In this document: positions 28,917 to 38,392 of the stretch, piece by piece
How positions within the stretch are numbered: the first letter of the stretch is position 1
Layout: every line of letters starts with the position of its first letter
Assembly (NCBI GenBank): GCA_016930915.1
Contig: JAFGFU010000024.1
Location: 1 to 64,000 of the forward strand
Source of the DNA: Campylobacterales bacterium
GTDB taxonomy: Bacteria > Campylobacterota > Campylobacteria > Campylobacterales > Sulfurospirillaceae
Length of the DNA stretch: 64,000 bases
Direction: 5' to 3'
The notes under the pieces: generated by a model
The model's database searches: none
What the model was told of the DNA's origin: nothing
Seen by the model: only the letters and a program-made list of their open reading frames with translations
Translations under genes and position numbers: made by a program

Positions 28917-29023
28917 CTTTTACACTCCTGATAGTGGTCTACAATATGAATGACGAGGGGTAAAAGCAGTATTAGCATCTGGCAGTTACACTTCTTTGGT
29001 TTTTGAAATGACTTCGTTTTCAT
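28895..29023 (-). CDS. Possible 42-residue small protein
   Basis: ATG at 29023 is coupled to the stop of the frame upstream (ATGA) and has GGGAGA six bases before it. The product begins MKTKSFQKPKKCNCQ, then a hydrophobic stretch MLILLLPLVIHIV and a basic tail; three Cys are present. No family recognised. Support is the ribosome site and the coupling only. Confidence 0.35.
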   Translation of the reverse strand: MKTKSFQKPKKCNCQMLILLLPLVIHIVDHYQECKRWNRPSF

Positions 29024-29109
29024 AACACATCTCCCATTTTCCGTTTCCCAACCAAAACTAAGCTCATTAGTTTGGTATGGAATGTGACATTTTCATCCTC
29101 TATTCTCAT
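29020..29109 (-). CDS. Possible 29-residue leader peptide
   Basis: ATG at 29109 is preceded by AAAGGAGA at good spacing. The product begins MRIEDENVTFHTKLMSLVLV. It ends in ATGA overlapping the next small frame. It may be a leader that couples translation of the small genes before DUF932. Confidence 0.35.
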   Translation of the reverse strand: MRIEDENVTFHTKLMSLVLVGKRKMGDVL

Positions 29110-29146
29110 AGGTCTCCTTTTTGTTTATTGCTGTGTGGAAGTCAAA

Positions 29147-29219
29147 AGAATAGGCTCTATTCTTCTTTCTATGGTGATGATATGTGGTTGAAAAAAAGTG
29201 GAAATAAAACGAGAGATTG
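29147..29219 (+). repeat. Copy of the 9245-9316 element, upstream of the toxin-antitoxin promoter
   Basis: 73 bases aligned with 9245-9316. The inverted pair here is GAATAG-GCT-CTATTC. It lies between the divergent small genes and the toxin-antitoxin promoter and ends at the -35 element. Confidence 0.6.
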
Positions 29220-29245
29220 ATATTTTTTTACGAATATCGTATAAT
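29217..29245 (+). promoter_or_regulatory. Promoter and overlapping palindrome of the toxin-antitoxin operon
   Basis: TTGATA (29217-29222) and TATAAT (29240-29245) are 17 bases apart. The palindrome TACGA-ATA-TCGTA at 29229-29241 overlaps the spacer and -10, the usual place for self-repression by the antitoxin. A related stretch is found at 32212-32240. Confidence 0.7.
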
Positions 29246-29264
29246 TATAAAAAAGGAGGATACT

Positions 29265-29657
29265 ATGAAATCAAAAGATATTTATTCAGTATTAGGTATT
29301 GCTCCATCAACATTGTCTGATTGGAGTAAAGAGGATAATAAAAAATATACTCTTGCTAAATTACTGCAAAATATAAGCCTAGAAGATGTTCAAAAGATTA
29401 TTAATGCAAAGCAGGCATCTACACCAAAGCCGATGATGTTGTTATCAACAGTCAATTGTTCTATTGGCAATAAGAAAAAGCACTTTACGCTTACAAAACT
29501 GAAACAACTTTTTTATAAACAAGAAAATTTGGATACGTATGAGAAGTATGCGCTAAAAGTAATCAAAAAAGAAGCGCAAAGAGAAGAGATAGAGGATTTT
29601 GCAAAATATTATAAAATCTCTCCAAAGAGAATTAATACGGTACTATCTTTACTATGA
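29265..29657 (+). CDS. Antitoxin-like helix-turn-helix protein paired with AbiEii toxin
   Basis: 130 residues from the ATG at 29265, which has AAGGAGG seven bases upstream; an upstream ATG at 29217 lies in the promoter and is rejected. The N-terminal MKSKDIYSVLGIAPSTLSDWSK looks like a helix-turn-helix. The rest is helical and basic. It is not the classical AbiEi fold. It overlaps the toxin by ATGA. By position it is the cognate antitoxin and the likely repressor at 29229-29241. Confidence 0.65.
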   Translation: MKSKDIYSVLGIAPSTLSDWSKEDNKKYTLAKLLQNISLEDVQKIINAKQASTPKPMMLLSTVNCSIGNKKKHFTLTKLKQLFYKQENLDTYEKYALKVIKKEAQREEIEDFAKYYKISPKRINTVLSLL

Positions 29658-30349
29658 AGAATATTGCATTTTTACATGAACATTATCTTGAGCAAATTCA
29701 AGCTCTAAATCACTTTATCGAAGATGCTTATAAATTTTTACCACAGAAAGATCACTCTTTAATTCGGTTTGGTGGCGGAACAGCGTTAGCAATTTACTAT
29801 TATCAGCATCGCCTTAGTTTTGATATTGATTTATTTGTAACAGATATGCAAGTGCTCAATTACCTGAGTCCAAAACATTGGATTGATGAAACCAACAATT
29901 TTAACAGTAACACCTATATCGATCTTTCACACCATATCAGAGTTTTAGAGAAAAAAAACAATATTAAAATTGATATACTCGTTTCACAATCTTCGACATC
30001 AAATTATTTAGTCGATGACTCCAAAACGTTGTTTACTGAAATTATTTATGTAGAAAGCATAGAAGATATTATTGCTAAAAAAATAGTTTATAGGCGCAAT
30101 GATAATTTAACAAGGGATATCATTGATATAGCAATTTCCATTAAGTACAAAGAGAATTTCTTAGAAAACATGCTTGCATCAGGATTGATCAATCATAAAG
30201 ACTTAAATGAGTTGTACGATTCTTTATTACTCTTAGATAAAAAAACATTTGATGAAGAGTTGGAGATCGTAGCACCATTTGAGAATTATCTCAATGATGC
30301 TAAAAATGCCCCTGAGATTATCAAGAAAGCATGTCAGAAATATTTGTAA
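29654..30349 (+). CDS. AbiEii/AbiGii-type nucleotidyltransferase toxin
   Basis: 231 residues. The nucleotidyltransferase motif is clear: FGGGTALAIYYYQHRLSFDIDLFV, with GG...T and the Asp pair DID, then a third acidic position in NIKIDIL and SIEDIIAKKIVYR typical of the family. Related toxins (AbiEii, MenT) add nucleotides to tRNA or otherwise block growth. It overlaps its upstream partner by four bases, so the two are made together. It points toward the SF3 helicase gene and is followed by a terminator hairpin. Confidence 0.85.
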   Translation: MKNIAFLHEHYLEQIQALNHFIEDAYKFLPQKDHSLIRFGGGTALAIYYYQHRLSFDIDLFVTDMQVLNYLSPKHWIDETNNFNSNTYIDLSHHIRVLEKKNNIKIDILVSQSSTSNYLVDDSKTLFTEIIYVESIEDIIAKKIVYRRNDNLTRDIIDIAISIKYKENFLENMLASGLINHKDLNELYDSLLLLDKKTFDEELEIVAPFENYLNDAKNAPEIIKKACQKYL

Positions 30350-30370
30350 AAAGCGTTTGCTTTGTGAGAG

Positions 30371-30393
30371 TTAGACCCTAAAAAAGGGTCTAA
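30371..30393. terminator. Hairpin between convergent toxin and helicase genes
   Basis: TTAGACCC (30371-30378) and GGGTCTAA (30386-30393) form a perfect eight-base stem with loop TAAAAAA. It lies 22 bases after the toxin stop and 12 bases before the helicase stop, so it may end transcripts from both sides. The T run is poor. Confidence 0.6.
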
Positions 30394-30404
30394 GAGAGGG
30401 GCTT

Positions 30405-31790
30405 TTAGTAAGTCAAATGGTAAAATTTTTCACCATTGCTTTTATGCACATTTGATTCACCAAATATATAGGGATCAATCTCTTCAAGATGCTTCAAGAG
30501 TATTCTTGAAGATCTGATGGTGCGGTCATATGGGTTAAGCATACGAAATGCTAGAATCAAATGTTTTTGCTTGAATTTATTCTGTGCCAAATGCTTTACA
30601 AATTCATTATAAAACACAATGTCACGCATTTGAAGTATTTGAAAATATTGAAAATTTTTTGACATGATTGCATTTGCAAATTGATAGAGGGAATTTTCAG
30701 ATTTATCCATCATAGCATCTTTTTCAGGTGTATTAAAAACCATATTTGCCTGCTCAAAATTTACAGCATATGATTTGAGATATAAAGCAAAGTCTTCCAA
30801 TTCATTCATAATTGCCTGTTCCAATTTCAAGTAGCTCCCATAGCCAAGAAAATTAGTATTTACTAGATTATTTCCTGTTGTAAAAACTGTAAACCGTCTA
30901 TCGCTTGGCTCAATTTCAATAGGAGATTCAGCATTAGAGAACAATATGGTTTGGGCATACAATTTTGTTGATTTTTTAAGATCTATATTCTTTTTTTCAG
31001 CCGTAATAGAATCATTGGTAATCAATGCTTTAAGAAAATTGTTAAAACTACTTTTGCCAATTGTTTGATACGAAATTTCATCAAAATTGACGAATAATGT
31101 ATCTTCTATAAATGAACCTAAATAGTTTGATTTTAAACTATCTCCATTAATTTCTTTACAATACACTTCTCCAAATAATCGTTGGATAATTTTGAAAAAA
31201 GTACCTTTCCCTGCCCCTTGTACACCTTTGAATAAAATTGCAACTTGTGATTTATCTAAAGTTTGAAAAAAAGATGCAAGCCAATTGAGAAAATACTCAA
31301 ACCTAGCTTGATCATAATTAACTAAATGAAAGATTAGCTGCAAGATTGTTTTTGGCTCTTTATACAGATTCACTGATAACATTAAATACTTTGATGGTTT
31401 AAAAGTATTTAGATACCAACTGCCATCTTTTTTGTAAAACTCTTGCGTCTCTTCTATATTAAATACTTCATCGTCCACTAATAGCAACTCAGAAATATGT
31501 ATTGTATTTTCTTCTCCTTTCGTTTCATCAAAGCTTTTGGTTGTTTCTATCTTTACTTGCTGTGCAAGCAAATTACTAAGAACTAAAGATGCCTTAGTAA
31601 TTGTTAACTCTTTATATTCTCCTTCAAGTGTAGTTCGGATACATATATTGCCCTTACCGTTTAGCCATATTGCATAGCCTTTTTCCTCAAGACTATTTAA
31701 AATTATATTGCCATCAGTTTTTTTAAAATTATTGAATTGAAAAGCAGAAAAATCTTTTTTTGCTTTTTCAAAATTATGAATATTTTCCAT
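30405..31790 (-). CDS. SF3-type helicase/primase-associated protein (DUF5906-like)
   Basis: 461 residues. The central SF3/P4-type ATPase shows Walker A FKGVQGAGKGTFFKII, Walker B-like DTLFVNFDEIS and motif C-like YAQTILFSNAESPIEIEPSDRRF. This is the helicase module of phage P4-like and plasmid primases; no primase domain is seen in the N-terminal 150 residues. It would unwind the element's origin if the island can replicate. It is downstream of the excisionase-like gene on the same strand, with a tiny frame between. Confidence 0.8.
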   Translation of the reverse strand: MENIHNFEKAKKDFSAFQFNNFKKTDGNIILNSLEEKGYAIWLNGKGNICIRTTLEGEYKELTITKASLVLSNLLAQQVKIETTKSFDETKGEENTIHISELLLVDDEVFNIEETQEFYKKDGSWYLNTFKPSKYLMLSVNLYKEPKTILQLIFHLVNYDQARFEYFLNWLASFFQTLDKSQVAILFKGVQGAGKGTFFKIIQRLFGEVYCKEINGDSLKSNYLGSFIEDTLFVNFDEISYQTIGKSSFNNFLKALITNDSITAEKKNIDLKKSTKLYAQTILFSNAESPIEIEPSDRRFTVFTTGNNLVNTNFLGYGSYLKLEQAIMNELEDFALYLKSYAVNFEQANMVFNTPEKDAMMDKSENSLYQFANAIMSKNFQYFQILQMRDIVFYNEFVKHLAQNKFKQKHLILAFRMLNPYDRTIRSSRILLKHLEEIDPYIFGESNVHKSNGEKFYHLTY

Positions 31791-31850
31791 TTAATTCCTT
31801 TCTAGCAAATAATTTGAAGAAAGATTATCTAGTAGGTCATCATTATTCAT
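31791..31850 (-). CDS. Possible 19-residue coupling peptide
   Basis: ATG at 31850 overlaps the excisionase-like stop (ATGA), and the frame ends one codon before the helicase ATG. The product begins MNNDDLLDNLSSNYLL. The helicase ribosome site AAGGAA lies inside it. It may serve to carry ribosomes from one gene to the next. No conserved sequence recognised. Confidence 0.3.
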   Translation of the reverse strand: MNNDDLLDNLSSNYLLERN

Positions 31851-32089
31851 TTTGATCCTCCTATCTTATGCTCTTCAAGCCATTTATCAATGGCAATTCT
31901 GTCATAACGAATATATTTACCATTTATTTTACTAAAAGGTATTGTTGAACTATTCCTAGCCATTCTCATTTTTGCTTGTGTTGATTTACTAAAGCCGTAC
32001 TCATTTGCTAGATCATCTGGAGACAACCACCTCTTTCCTACTTTTGCATATATTCCTGCAAAATCCATAGTTTCTAAATTTACTGACAT
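31847..32089 (-). CDS. Excisionase/AlpA-like DNA-binding protein
   Basis: 80 residues. A MerR-like winged helix-turn-helix is visible: WLSPDDLANEYGFSKSTQAKMRMA, then INGKYIRYDRIAIDKWLEEH. Such small proteins act as excisionases or as activators of integrase genes on islands. It lies upstream of the SF3 helicase and points left. It may bind the GTGTCACCCA sites or the integrase promoter; this is inference. Confidence 0.75.
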   Translation of the reverse strand: MSVNLETMDFAGIYAKVGKRWLSPDDLANEYGFSKSTQAKMRMARNSSTIPFSKINGKYIRYDRIAIDKWLEEHKIGGSK

Positions 32090-32211
32090 TTTAAGTCCTT
32101 CTTTTGATTTAGAAATCGATTCCTAATTAATACAGAAGCAAAGTATATGAGCTCTTTTTATTTCTGTTAATGTAATTGTTGCTGAAATCTTAATTTGAAA
32201 CTTGTAAAAAA

Positions 32212-32240
32212 TTGTGTCATTTTTTTACGAACTACGATAA
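32212..32240 (+). promoter_or_regulatory. Promoter-like region resembling the toxin-antitoxin promoter
   Basis: TTGTGT (32212-32217), a run of seven T, TACGAACTACGATA and an AT-rich -10 region repeat the layout of 29217-29245. The downstream gene starts about 20-25 bases later. The two sites may share a regulator. Confidence 0.4.
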
Positions 32241-32258
32241 ATACAGTATTTCATCTTC

Positions 32259-33638
32259 ATGCATATGAATAAAATTTGTGAACTAGCCGAAAAATTAATA
32301 TATAATCACATTATGAAGAATGAAGAAAAAGAAACATTAATAAAATATGAAAAGCTCTTTAATCAATTTATAGAGGATGAAGCATATTCTGGTAGACCTA
32401 AAAGGTATGATGATTTATATTGTAAAATAGAAAATATCCAAGATTATGAATATACTTATGTACTTGCATATGAATTATCAAAAAAAAATGAAAAAGTTAA
32501 AAAACTTTTTCTTGATACAGCGTTATATAAAAACGATATTGAAAAATCAAAGAATAATCTTTTGGACTTTTATAATGACGCAATCAATTTAGGCTATGCT
32601 TTTGGAAAGCACAAAAGTGATCCATTTTTTGAAATATCAGATACAAACTTAACATTAGATGATGTACTAGATTTTGATATTGATGTTGATGTAGAACATA
32701 TCGGACTTTGGAAACTTATTGCATATTTAATAGATACAAAAAATTTATACAAACGAACACACTATAATGATTTAGTAGCTGAGGATTGTGAATTAATAGA
32801 TATAAATAGGGCTGAAAAAGAAATTGTTAACATTATGCATCATCCAGACCAATATGCTGCCTATTGTAAAAATAAATCTACTGGTACAAAAGAACTAGTA
32901 GTTTTATCTAGAGATATGCCTCTTGAGATACTTGATGAGGAATTTTTGAAAGATTTAACAATGACAAGAATAAAAAATAAAAAATCTATCGCAACCATCA
33001 ATTATTCTGTTCCTACACTAACATTTAAAGATGAAACTGTAGTAAATTTCCCAATTAACCTTAATTTAGATATTGAAGAACTAAAACTATATGTTACAAA
33101 AATTAAAAATGATTTTGATAACAAAAAGGGTATTACCAAAAGTCCATTAGAGATTTTTGGAGAAAAACTTAAAAAGGCAAAAAAGCCAAATAGTGCAAAC
33201 ATCCTCCCAAGTAAAACAACTAACAAAAATACGTCGTTCAATCCAAAATGGAAACGAGCGGTAGCAGATGCTGTATACATATACGATCTATATAAATATA
33301 TTGAAAAAATTTATATAGAAAAAAAAGAAGAGTACAATCAAGATACAATTCTTGCTGATGTATCTCTGGCTAGTGGAATATCAAAAGTTCATAATGACAT
33401 AGTAGAAAAATGTGATAAAGATGCAGAATGGACAAAAAGTAATAGGATAGAAAAATACTATAAACTGATGAGAGAATATATTGAAGATGAAAAATACAAG
33501 GAACTGATTACGGGAGCTCAAGTAAATAAAGTGCCGGGGATGTGGGATAGAATACCAACTAGTCCTGTTTTTAGTATCACTACAGATGAATTGAATGCCA
33601 AAATACGCGAAAGTGTCACCCAAAGTGTCACCCAGTAA
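32259..33638 (+). CDS. Unknown 459-residue protein at the right end of the island
   Basis: No family recognised. The product is very rich in Lys, Glu, Asp and Asn and lacks membrane segments. The N-terminal third is helical, and residues 125-160 contain an acidic patch (DTNLTLDDVLDFDIDVDVEHI). The region 300-330 is basic. The last residues are SVTQSVTQ, encoded by the paired GTGTCACCCA sites. No clear ribosome site is present at the ATG at 32259; later ATGs at 32265 and 32313 are possible. Strong AT bias and position beside attR mark it as cargo. Confidence 0.7.
   Translation: MHMNKICELAEKLIYNHIMKNEEKETLIKYEKLFNQFIEDEAYSGRPKRYDDLYCKIENIQDYEYTYVLAYELSKKNEKVKKLFLDTALYKNDIEKSKNNLLDFYNDAINLGYAFGKHKSDPFFEISDTNLTLDDVLDFDIDVDVEHIGLWKLIAYLIDTKNLYKRTHYNDLVAEDCELIDINRAEKEIVNIMHHPDQYAAYCKNKSTGTKELVVLSRDMPLEILDEEFLKDLTMTRIKNKKSIATINYSVPTLTFKDETVVNFPINLNLDIEELKLYVTKIKNDFDNKKGITKSPLEIFGEKLKKAKKPNSANILPSKTTNKNTSFNPKWKRAVADAVYIYDLYKYIEKIYIEKKEEYNQDTILADVSLASGISKVHNDIVEKCDKDAEWTKSNRIEKYYKLMREYIEDEKYKELITGAQVNKVPGMWDRIPTSPVFSITTDELNAKIRESVTQSVTQ
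33613..33634 (+). repeat. Tandem GTGTCACCCA sites, right end
   Basis: Copies at 33613-33622 and 33625-33634, 12 bases apart, mirror the pair at 9679-9701. They lie inside the last codons of the unknown gene, about 65 bases from the attR repeat. They are probable arm-type recombinase sites. Confidence 0.6.
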
Positions 33639-33699
33639 AAACTTAAAGACTGTAGTTAACTAATAATTTGATTTCAATATCTATTTGAAGGGCTTTATG

Positions 33700-33747
33700 A
33701 GTGGTGTCAAGAGAGGGACTCGAACCCTCGACCTCCGGCTTATGAGA
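33700..33747 (-). repeat. attR: Right attachment site (attR) within tRNA-Met
   Basis: 48 bases identical to 9524-9571. They cover the 3' part of the intact tRNA-Met gene plus two bases beyond its CCA. Integration here leaves the tRNA whole on the right side and a 3' fragment on the left. Confidence 0.93.
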
Positions 33748-33778
33748 CCAGCGCTCTAACCAGCTGAGCTACCTTGAC
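33702..33778 (-). tRNA. trnM: tRNA-Met (anticodon CAT)
   Basis: 77 bases including an encoded CCA. The acceptor stem GTCAAGG/TCTTGAC, D arm GCTC/GAGC, anticodon arm CTGGT-CTCATAA-GCCGG and T arm GAGGG-TTCGAGT-CCCTC fold normally. The anticodon is CAT. The first pair is G-C and the D loop is ordinary, so it is an elongator Met type; a tRNA-Ile read with lysidine cannot be fully excluded. It is the integration target of the island. A TATAAT lies about 20 bases upstream of its 5' end (33798-33803, minus strand). Confidence 0.95.
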
Positions 33779-33907
33779 ATGGTTAAAAGAGGTGGGAATT
33801 ATATAGTTATAAAACTTATAAATAGGTTAATTTTTATTAGTGTGCCATTTGCCTGAGAAAACTAAAAAACATTGAGCATATAAGACTAAACTTTAAGCGT
33901 TTTTTTC

Positions 33908-33936
33908 TTGACTTTTGAATGATTTTCGAGTAAAAT
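33908..33936 (+). promoter_or_regulatory. groESL promoter
   Basis: TTGACT (33908-33913) and TAAAAT (33931-33936) are 17 bases apart, a good vegetative sigma factor promoter. The start of transcription would fall within the CIRCE element. Confidence 0.8.
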
Positions 33937-33937
33937 T

Positions 33938-33964
33938 CTGTCACTCGCAACAAACGAGTGCTAA
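33938..33964 (+). promoter_or_regulatory. CIRCE operator (HrcA binding site), left half diverged
   Basis: The right half GAGTGCTAA (33956-33964) is perfect, the spacer is nine bases, and the left half CTGTCACTC keeps only CACTC of the consensus. It lies at the expected start of transcription. HrcA repression of groESL is thus probable, though maybe weaker. Confidence 0.8.
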
Positions 33965-33989
33965 AAATTTTAGTCAAAAGGACAAACAC

Positions 33990-34256
33990 ATGACTTTCAA
34001 ACCACTTGGTAAACGTGTACTTCTTGAAAGAATCGAAGAAGCTACTACAACTGCAACAGGTATTATCATTCCTGACAATGCCAAAGAAAAACCTCTTAGC
34101 GGTATTGTTAGAGCCATTAGTCCTAAAGTTGAAGAAAAAGGACTTGTCAAACTTGGAGATAAAGTTGTATTTGGCAAATATGCTGGTACAGAGCTAACAC
34201 TCGATGGAAAAACCTATTTGGTAATGAACCTCGATGATATTTTGGGTGTTTTATAA
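33990..34256 (+). CDS. groES: Co-chaperonin GroES
   Basis: 88 residues from the ATG at 33990, preceded by AAAAGGA; an in-frame upstream start at 33915 lies in the promoter. The sequence [17 protein letters not shown], the mobile loop [16 protein letters not shown] and [12 protein letters not shown] are classical. It caps GroEL during folding. It is cotranscribed with groEL, 30 bases ahead of it. Confidence 0.98.
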   Translation: MTFKPLGKRVLLERIEEATTTATGIIIPDNAKEKPLSGIVRAISPKVEEKGLVKLGDKVVFGKYAGTELTLDGKTYLVMNLDDILGVL

Positions 34257-34277
34257 TTAAAATTTAAAAAAATTTAG

Positions 34278-35927
<1,650 letters not shown>

Positions 35928-35986
35928 ATCATTCCCCCTGCTTTTACATGTAAAGTCATTTTTATGGCTTTACGCTCTCACATATC

Positions 35987-36769
35987 ATGAAAAAATTCAT
36001 TTTTAGCTTCATTTTTCTGACACATTCACTCTTTTCTGCCGATACACTCATGGATGCTTTGCTCGATGGCAATTTAAGCCATAAGATAAACGCAACTTAC
36101 GATGAAGGCGTAGAAGATGCAAATCCCTACTCTGCCTCACGCACCCAAAAACTTCTTTTTCGTTACCAAAGTGCGCCCATAGGAGGTTTGAAAGTTGAAC
36201 TTGCCACCCAATCTTTTGCGACGCAAACTGCTTTTAGTGAGAGTGAAAACACTCTTTATTACACAGAAGCACTTTATGCAAAAGAATTGTCTGATTTTGG
36301 GTATAAACTCAGTGCAAACTACTATACAGACACCTATAAGCAAACACATAACCAAAGTGATATTTCTATGGTCAATGCACTGGGCATGAAGGCACAAATG
36401 AATTACGAAAATTTTGGAAGCTACGTGGCATACTCGAAAGTATTTGATGGAATGCACGATGCCAATAGTAATTTAGATGGCAAAGACACTCTTTTACCCA
36501 CTTCCTCAACACTAAGCTCCAATAACTATGCGCCCAATACGCAAGCCTACGCACTCGATGTTAATTATGCGCTTCGCAAAGATGTGTTATTTGGCTCACG
36601 CTATGTCATTGCCAATGACACACAAAGTACGCTCTCTTACACAGGCATTTATAGTTCATTTAAACTCAATGAAATTGCTAAAAACGTCAATCTTAATATT
36701 GCTTACGATAAAACAGGTATCGATAAACAAGAGAACCAATTTAGCATCAATTTCACCACAAAATTTTAA
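35987..36769 (+). CDS. Outer membrane beta-barrel (porin-like) protein
   Basis: 260 residues. The signal peptide MKKFIFSFIFLTHSLFSADT is clear. The rest is a series of alternating beta strands with turns (KINATYDEGVED, KLLFRYQSAPIGGLKVELA, YKLSANYYTDTYKQ), and the chain ends in aromatic Phe (INFTTKF), the outer membrane assembly signal. It is shorter than the 400-residue Campylobacterota porins. Substrate unknown. Its end overlaps the convergent LUD gene by four bases. Confidence 0.75.
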   Translation: MKKFIFSFIFLTHSLFSADTLMDALLDGNLSHKINATYDEGVEDANPYSASRTQKLLFRYQSAPIGGLKVELATQSFATQTAFSESENTLYYTEALYAKELSDFGYKLSANYYTDTYKQTHNQSDISMVNALGMKAQMNYENFGSYVAYSKVFDGMHDANSNLDGKDTLLPTSSTLSSNNYAPNTQAYALDVNYALRKDVLFGSRYVIANDTQSTLSYTGIYSSFKLNEIAKNVNLNIAYDKTGIDKQENQFSINFTTKF

Positions 36770-37362
36770 AAACCCAAATCCTCATCCACTAACACAATGG
36801 TCGTTCTACCCACCTCATCCCCTGTGATATAACTAAACTTCTGTCCTATCGTTTCGAGGGTATAACGGGGCAGTTTTCCCATACTTTTAGCAACATTGTT
36901 CATGCGCTCAAGATTTTTAGGTGCCGCTACTTCACGAATCCGCTTAAATCCATCCTCAATCGTCTCAACCAGTTTATTTTTACCCGCAATAATCAACACT
37001 TTTTTAGGTCCAAAAATTTGTGCAGCAACTCTATTTCCACTTCCATCGGCATTGACAAGCTCACCCCTCTTCGTTAAGGCATTGGTTCCACACACATAAA
37101 CATCTGCCAATAAACCCTGCCTTCTTCGCTCGACATTTTCTTCCATGCCAATGCCCGCTTCGTACTGATTGTAGAGTGTAATATCTGTACGAGAGGTCAA
37201 ATAGTCATAGAAACCTATCTCTTTCACACTGGTTGAGCCTCCTAAACCAATGCGCATTTGAGGTTTGATAAAACTCATGGCAAGATGTAACGCTTCCTCT
37301 TTTGTCGAGACACAAATCAACTCAAATCCATGCTTTTGATACACTTTTTTTAGCTCTTCCAT
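36766..37362 (-). CDS. LUD-domain protein (LutC/YkgG-like)
   Basis: 198 residues forming one LUD (DUF162) domain: GLGGSTSVKEIGFYDYL, VYVCGTNALTKRGELVNADG and VLIIAGKNKLVETIEDGFKRI. Members are linked to lactate use (LutC) but many stand-alone copies have no proven role. No lutA or lutB lies beside it. It converges on the porin-like gene. Confidence 0.85.
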   Translation of the reverse strand: MEELKKVYQKHGFELICVSTKEEALHLAMSFIKPQMRIGLGGSTSVKEIGFYDYLTSRTDITLYNQYEAGIGMEENVERRRQGLLADVYVCGTNALTKRGELVNADGSGNRVAAQIFGPKKVLIIAGKNKLVETIEDGFKRIREVAAPKNLERMNNVAKSMGKLPRYTLETIGQKFSYITGDEVGRTTIVLVDEDLGF

Positions 37363-37456
37363 CCCTCTTCTCCTAATTTTTGCAAAATAATACTCTTATT
37401 TTTAAAAAGGTATAATGAGAAAAATCAAAAACATATTAAAGAAGGAATAAAACCCT

Positions 37457-38167
37457 ATGGGAAGAGCGTTTGAATACCGAAAAGCCGCAAAAATGAAGCG
37501 TTGGGGAAATATGTCCCGTGTATTTCCTAGACTTGGTCGTGCCATTATGATGGCAGCAAAAGAGGGAGGTGGTGACCCTGAAAGTAATGCAAAACTGCGT
37601 ACCGCCATTCTCAATGCCAAAGCGGAAAATATGCCTAAAGACAACATTGATGCCGCCATTAAACGAGCGCTTGGAAAAGATGCCCAAACACTTAGCGAAG
37701 TAACCTATGAGGGCAAAGGACCGCATGGTTCACTCTTCTTTGTCGAATGTGCTACCGATAACAACACCCGAACGGTTGCGAACATCAAAAGTGCGTTTAA
37801 AAAATCAGGTGCTGAGATGCTCAACAATGGCTCACTGGATTTTATGTTCTCACGCAAAGCCGTTTTTGAATTTGCCAAAACTCCTGATATGGACATTGAA
37901 GCGCTTGAGTTAGAACTCATTGACGCTGGACTTGAAGAGATTGAAGAAGAAGATGGCGTGGTACTGGTTTACGCTGATTATACTAACTTTGGAAGCCTCA
38001 ACGCAGCGTTTGATAGCCTTGGCATTACCCTGACAAAAGCCACCTTAGAGCGCATCGCCAATACCCCTCTCTCATTCACGGAAGAGCAAATGGTGGACAT
38101 TGAAAAAGTCATCGAAAAAATCGAAGATGATGACGACGTTCAGGCTGTTTATACCAACATTGGTTAA
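37457..38167 (+). CDS. yebC: YebC/PmpR family protein
   Basis: 236 residues, the usual length. Typical parts: [61 protein letters not shown] and a C-terminal [13 protein letters not shown]. Members regulate transcription or relieve ribosome pausing at proline runs, depending on the paralogue. It has a fair ribosome site and stands alone. Confidence 0.95.
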   Translation: MGRAFEYRKAAKMKRWGNMSRVFPRLGRAIMMAAKEGGGDPESNAKLRTAILNAKAENMPKDNIDAAIKRALGKDAQTLSEVTYEGKGPHGSLFFVECATDNNTRTVANIKSAFKKSGAEMLNNGSLDFMFSRKAVFEFAKTPDMDIEALELELIDAGLEEIEEEDGVVLVYADYTNFGSLNAAFDSLGITLTKATLERIANTPLSFTEEQMVDIEKVIEKIEDDDDVQAVYTNIG

Positions 38168-38225
38168 TGTCTCACAAACGCCACTCTAATCCGATTTACA
38201 TGTAAATCTTTTTTACATGTAAATC

Positions 38226-38360
38226 ATTTTTGCTTCAAAAAGTTCTCTACAACCTTACCGTACACAGCAAACCCATCCTCATCAAAATGCTGAGAATAAG
38301 GATTCATAAAGCCGTGTAAATAAGACTCAAAACGGTACTTGAGGATTCCTAGGCATTTGC
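38226..38360 (-). pseudogene. C-terminal remnant of an alpha/beta-hydrolase (dienelactone hydrolase-like)
   Basis: On the minus strand an open frame reads YRFESYLHGFMNPYSQHFDE and ends GKVVENFLKQK before a stop at 38226-38228. HGFMNP with a C-terminal helix is the end of dienelactone hydrolase-type enzymes, including the catalytic His. No N-terminal part is present; the frame is cut where the RloAB pair begins (38393). The upstream part was presumably lost when the defence pair arrived. Confidence 0.5.
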
Positions 38361-38392
38361 GTAGCTGAAAACATCAGTGGCTAGGAGAATTT

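Noticed and set aside
32259-33638. Initiator of replication
   Set aside because: Acidic and Lys-rich composition without Rep motifs or iterons nearby.
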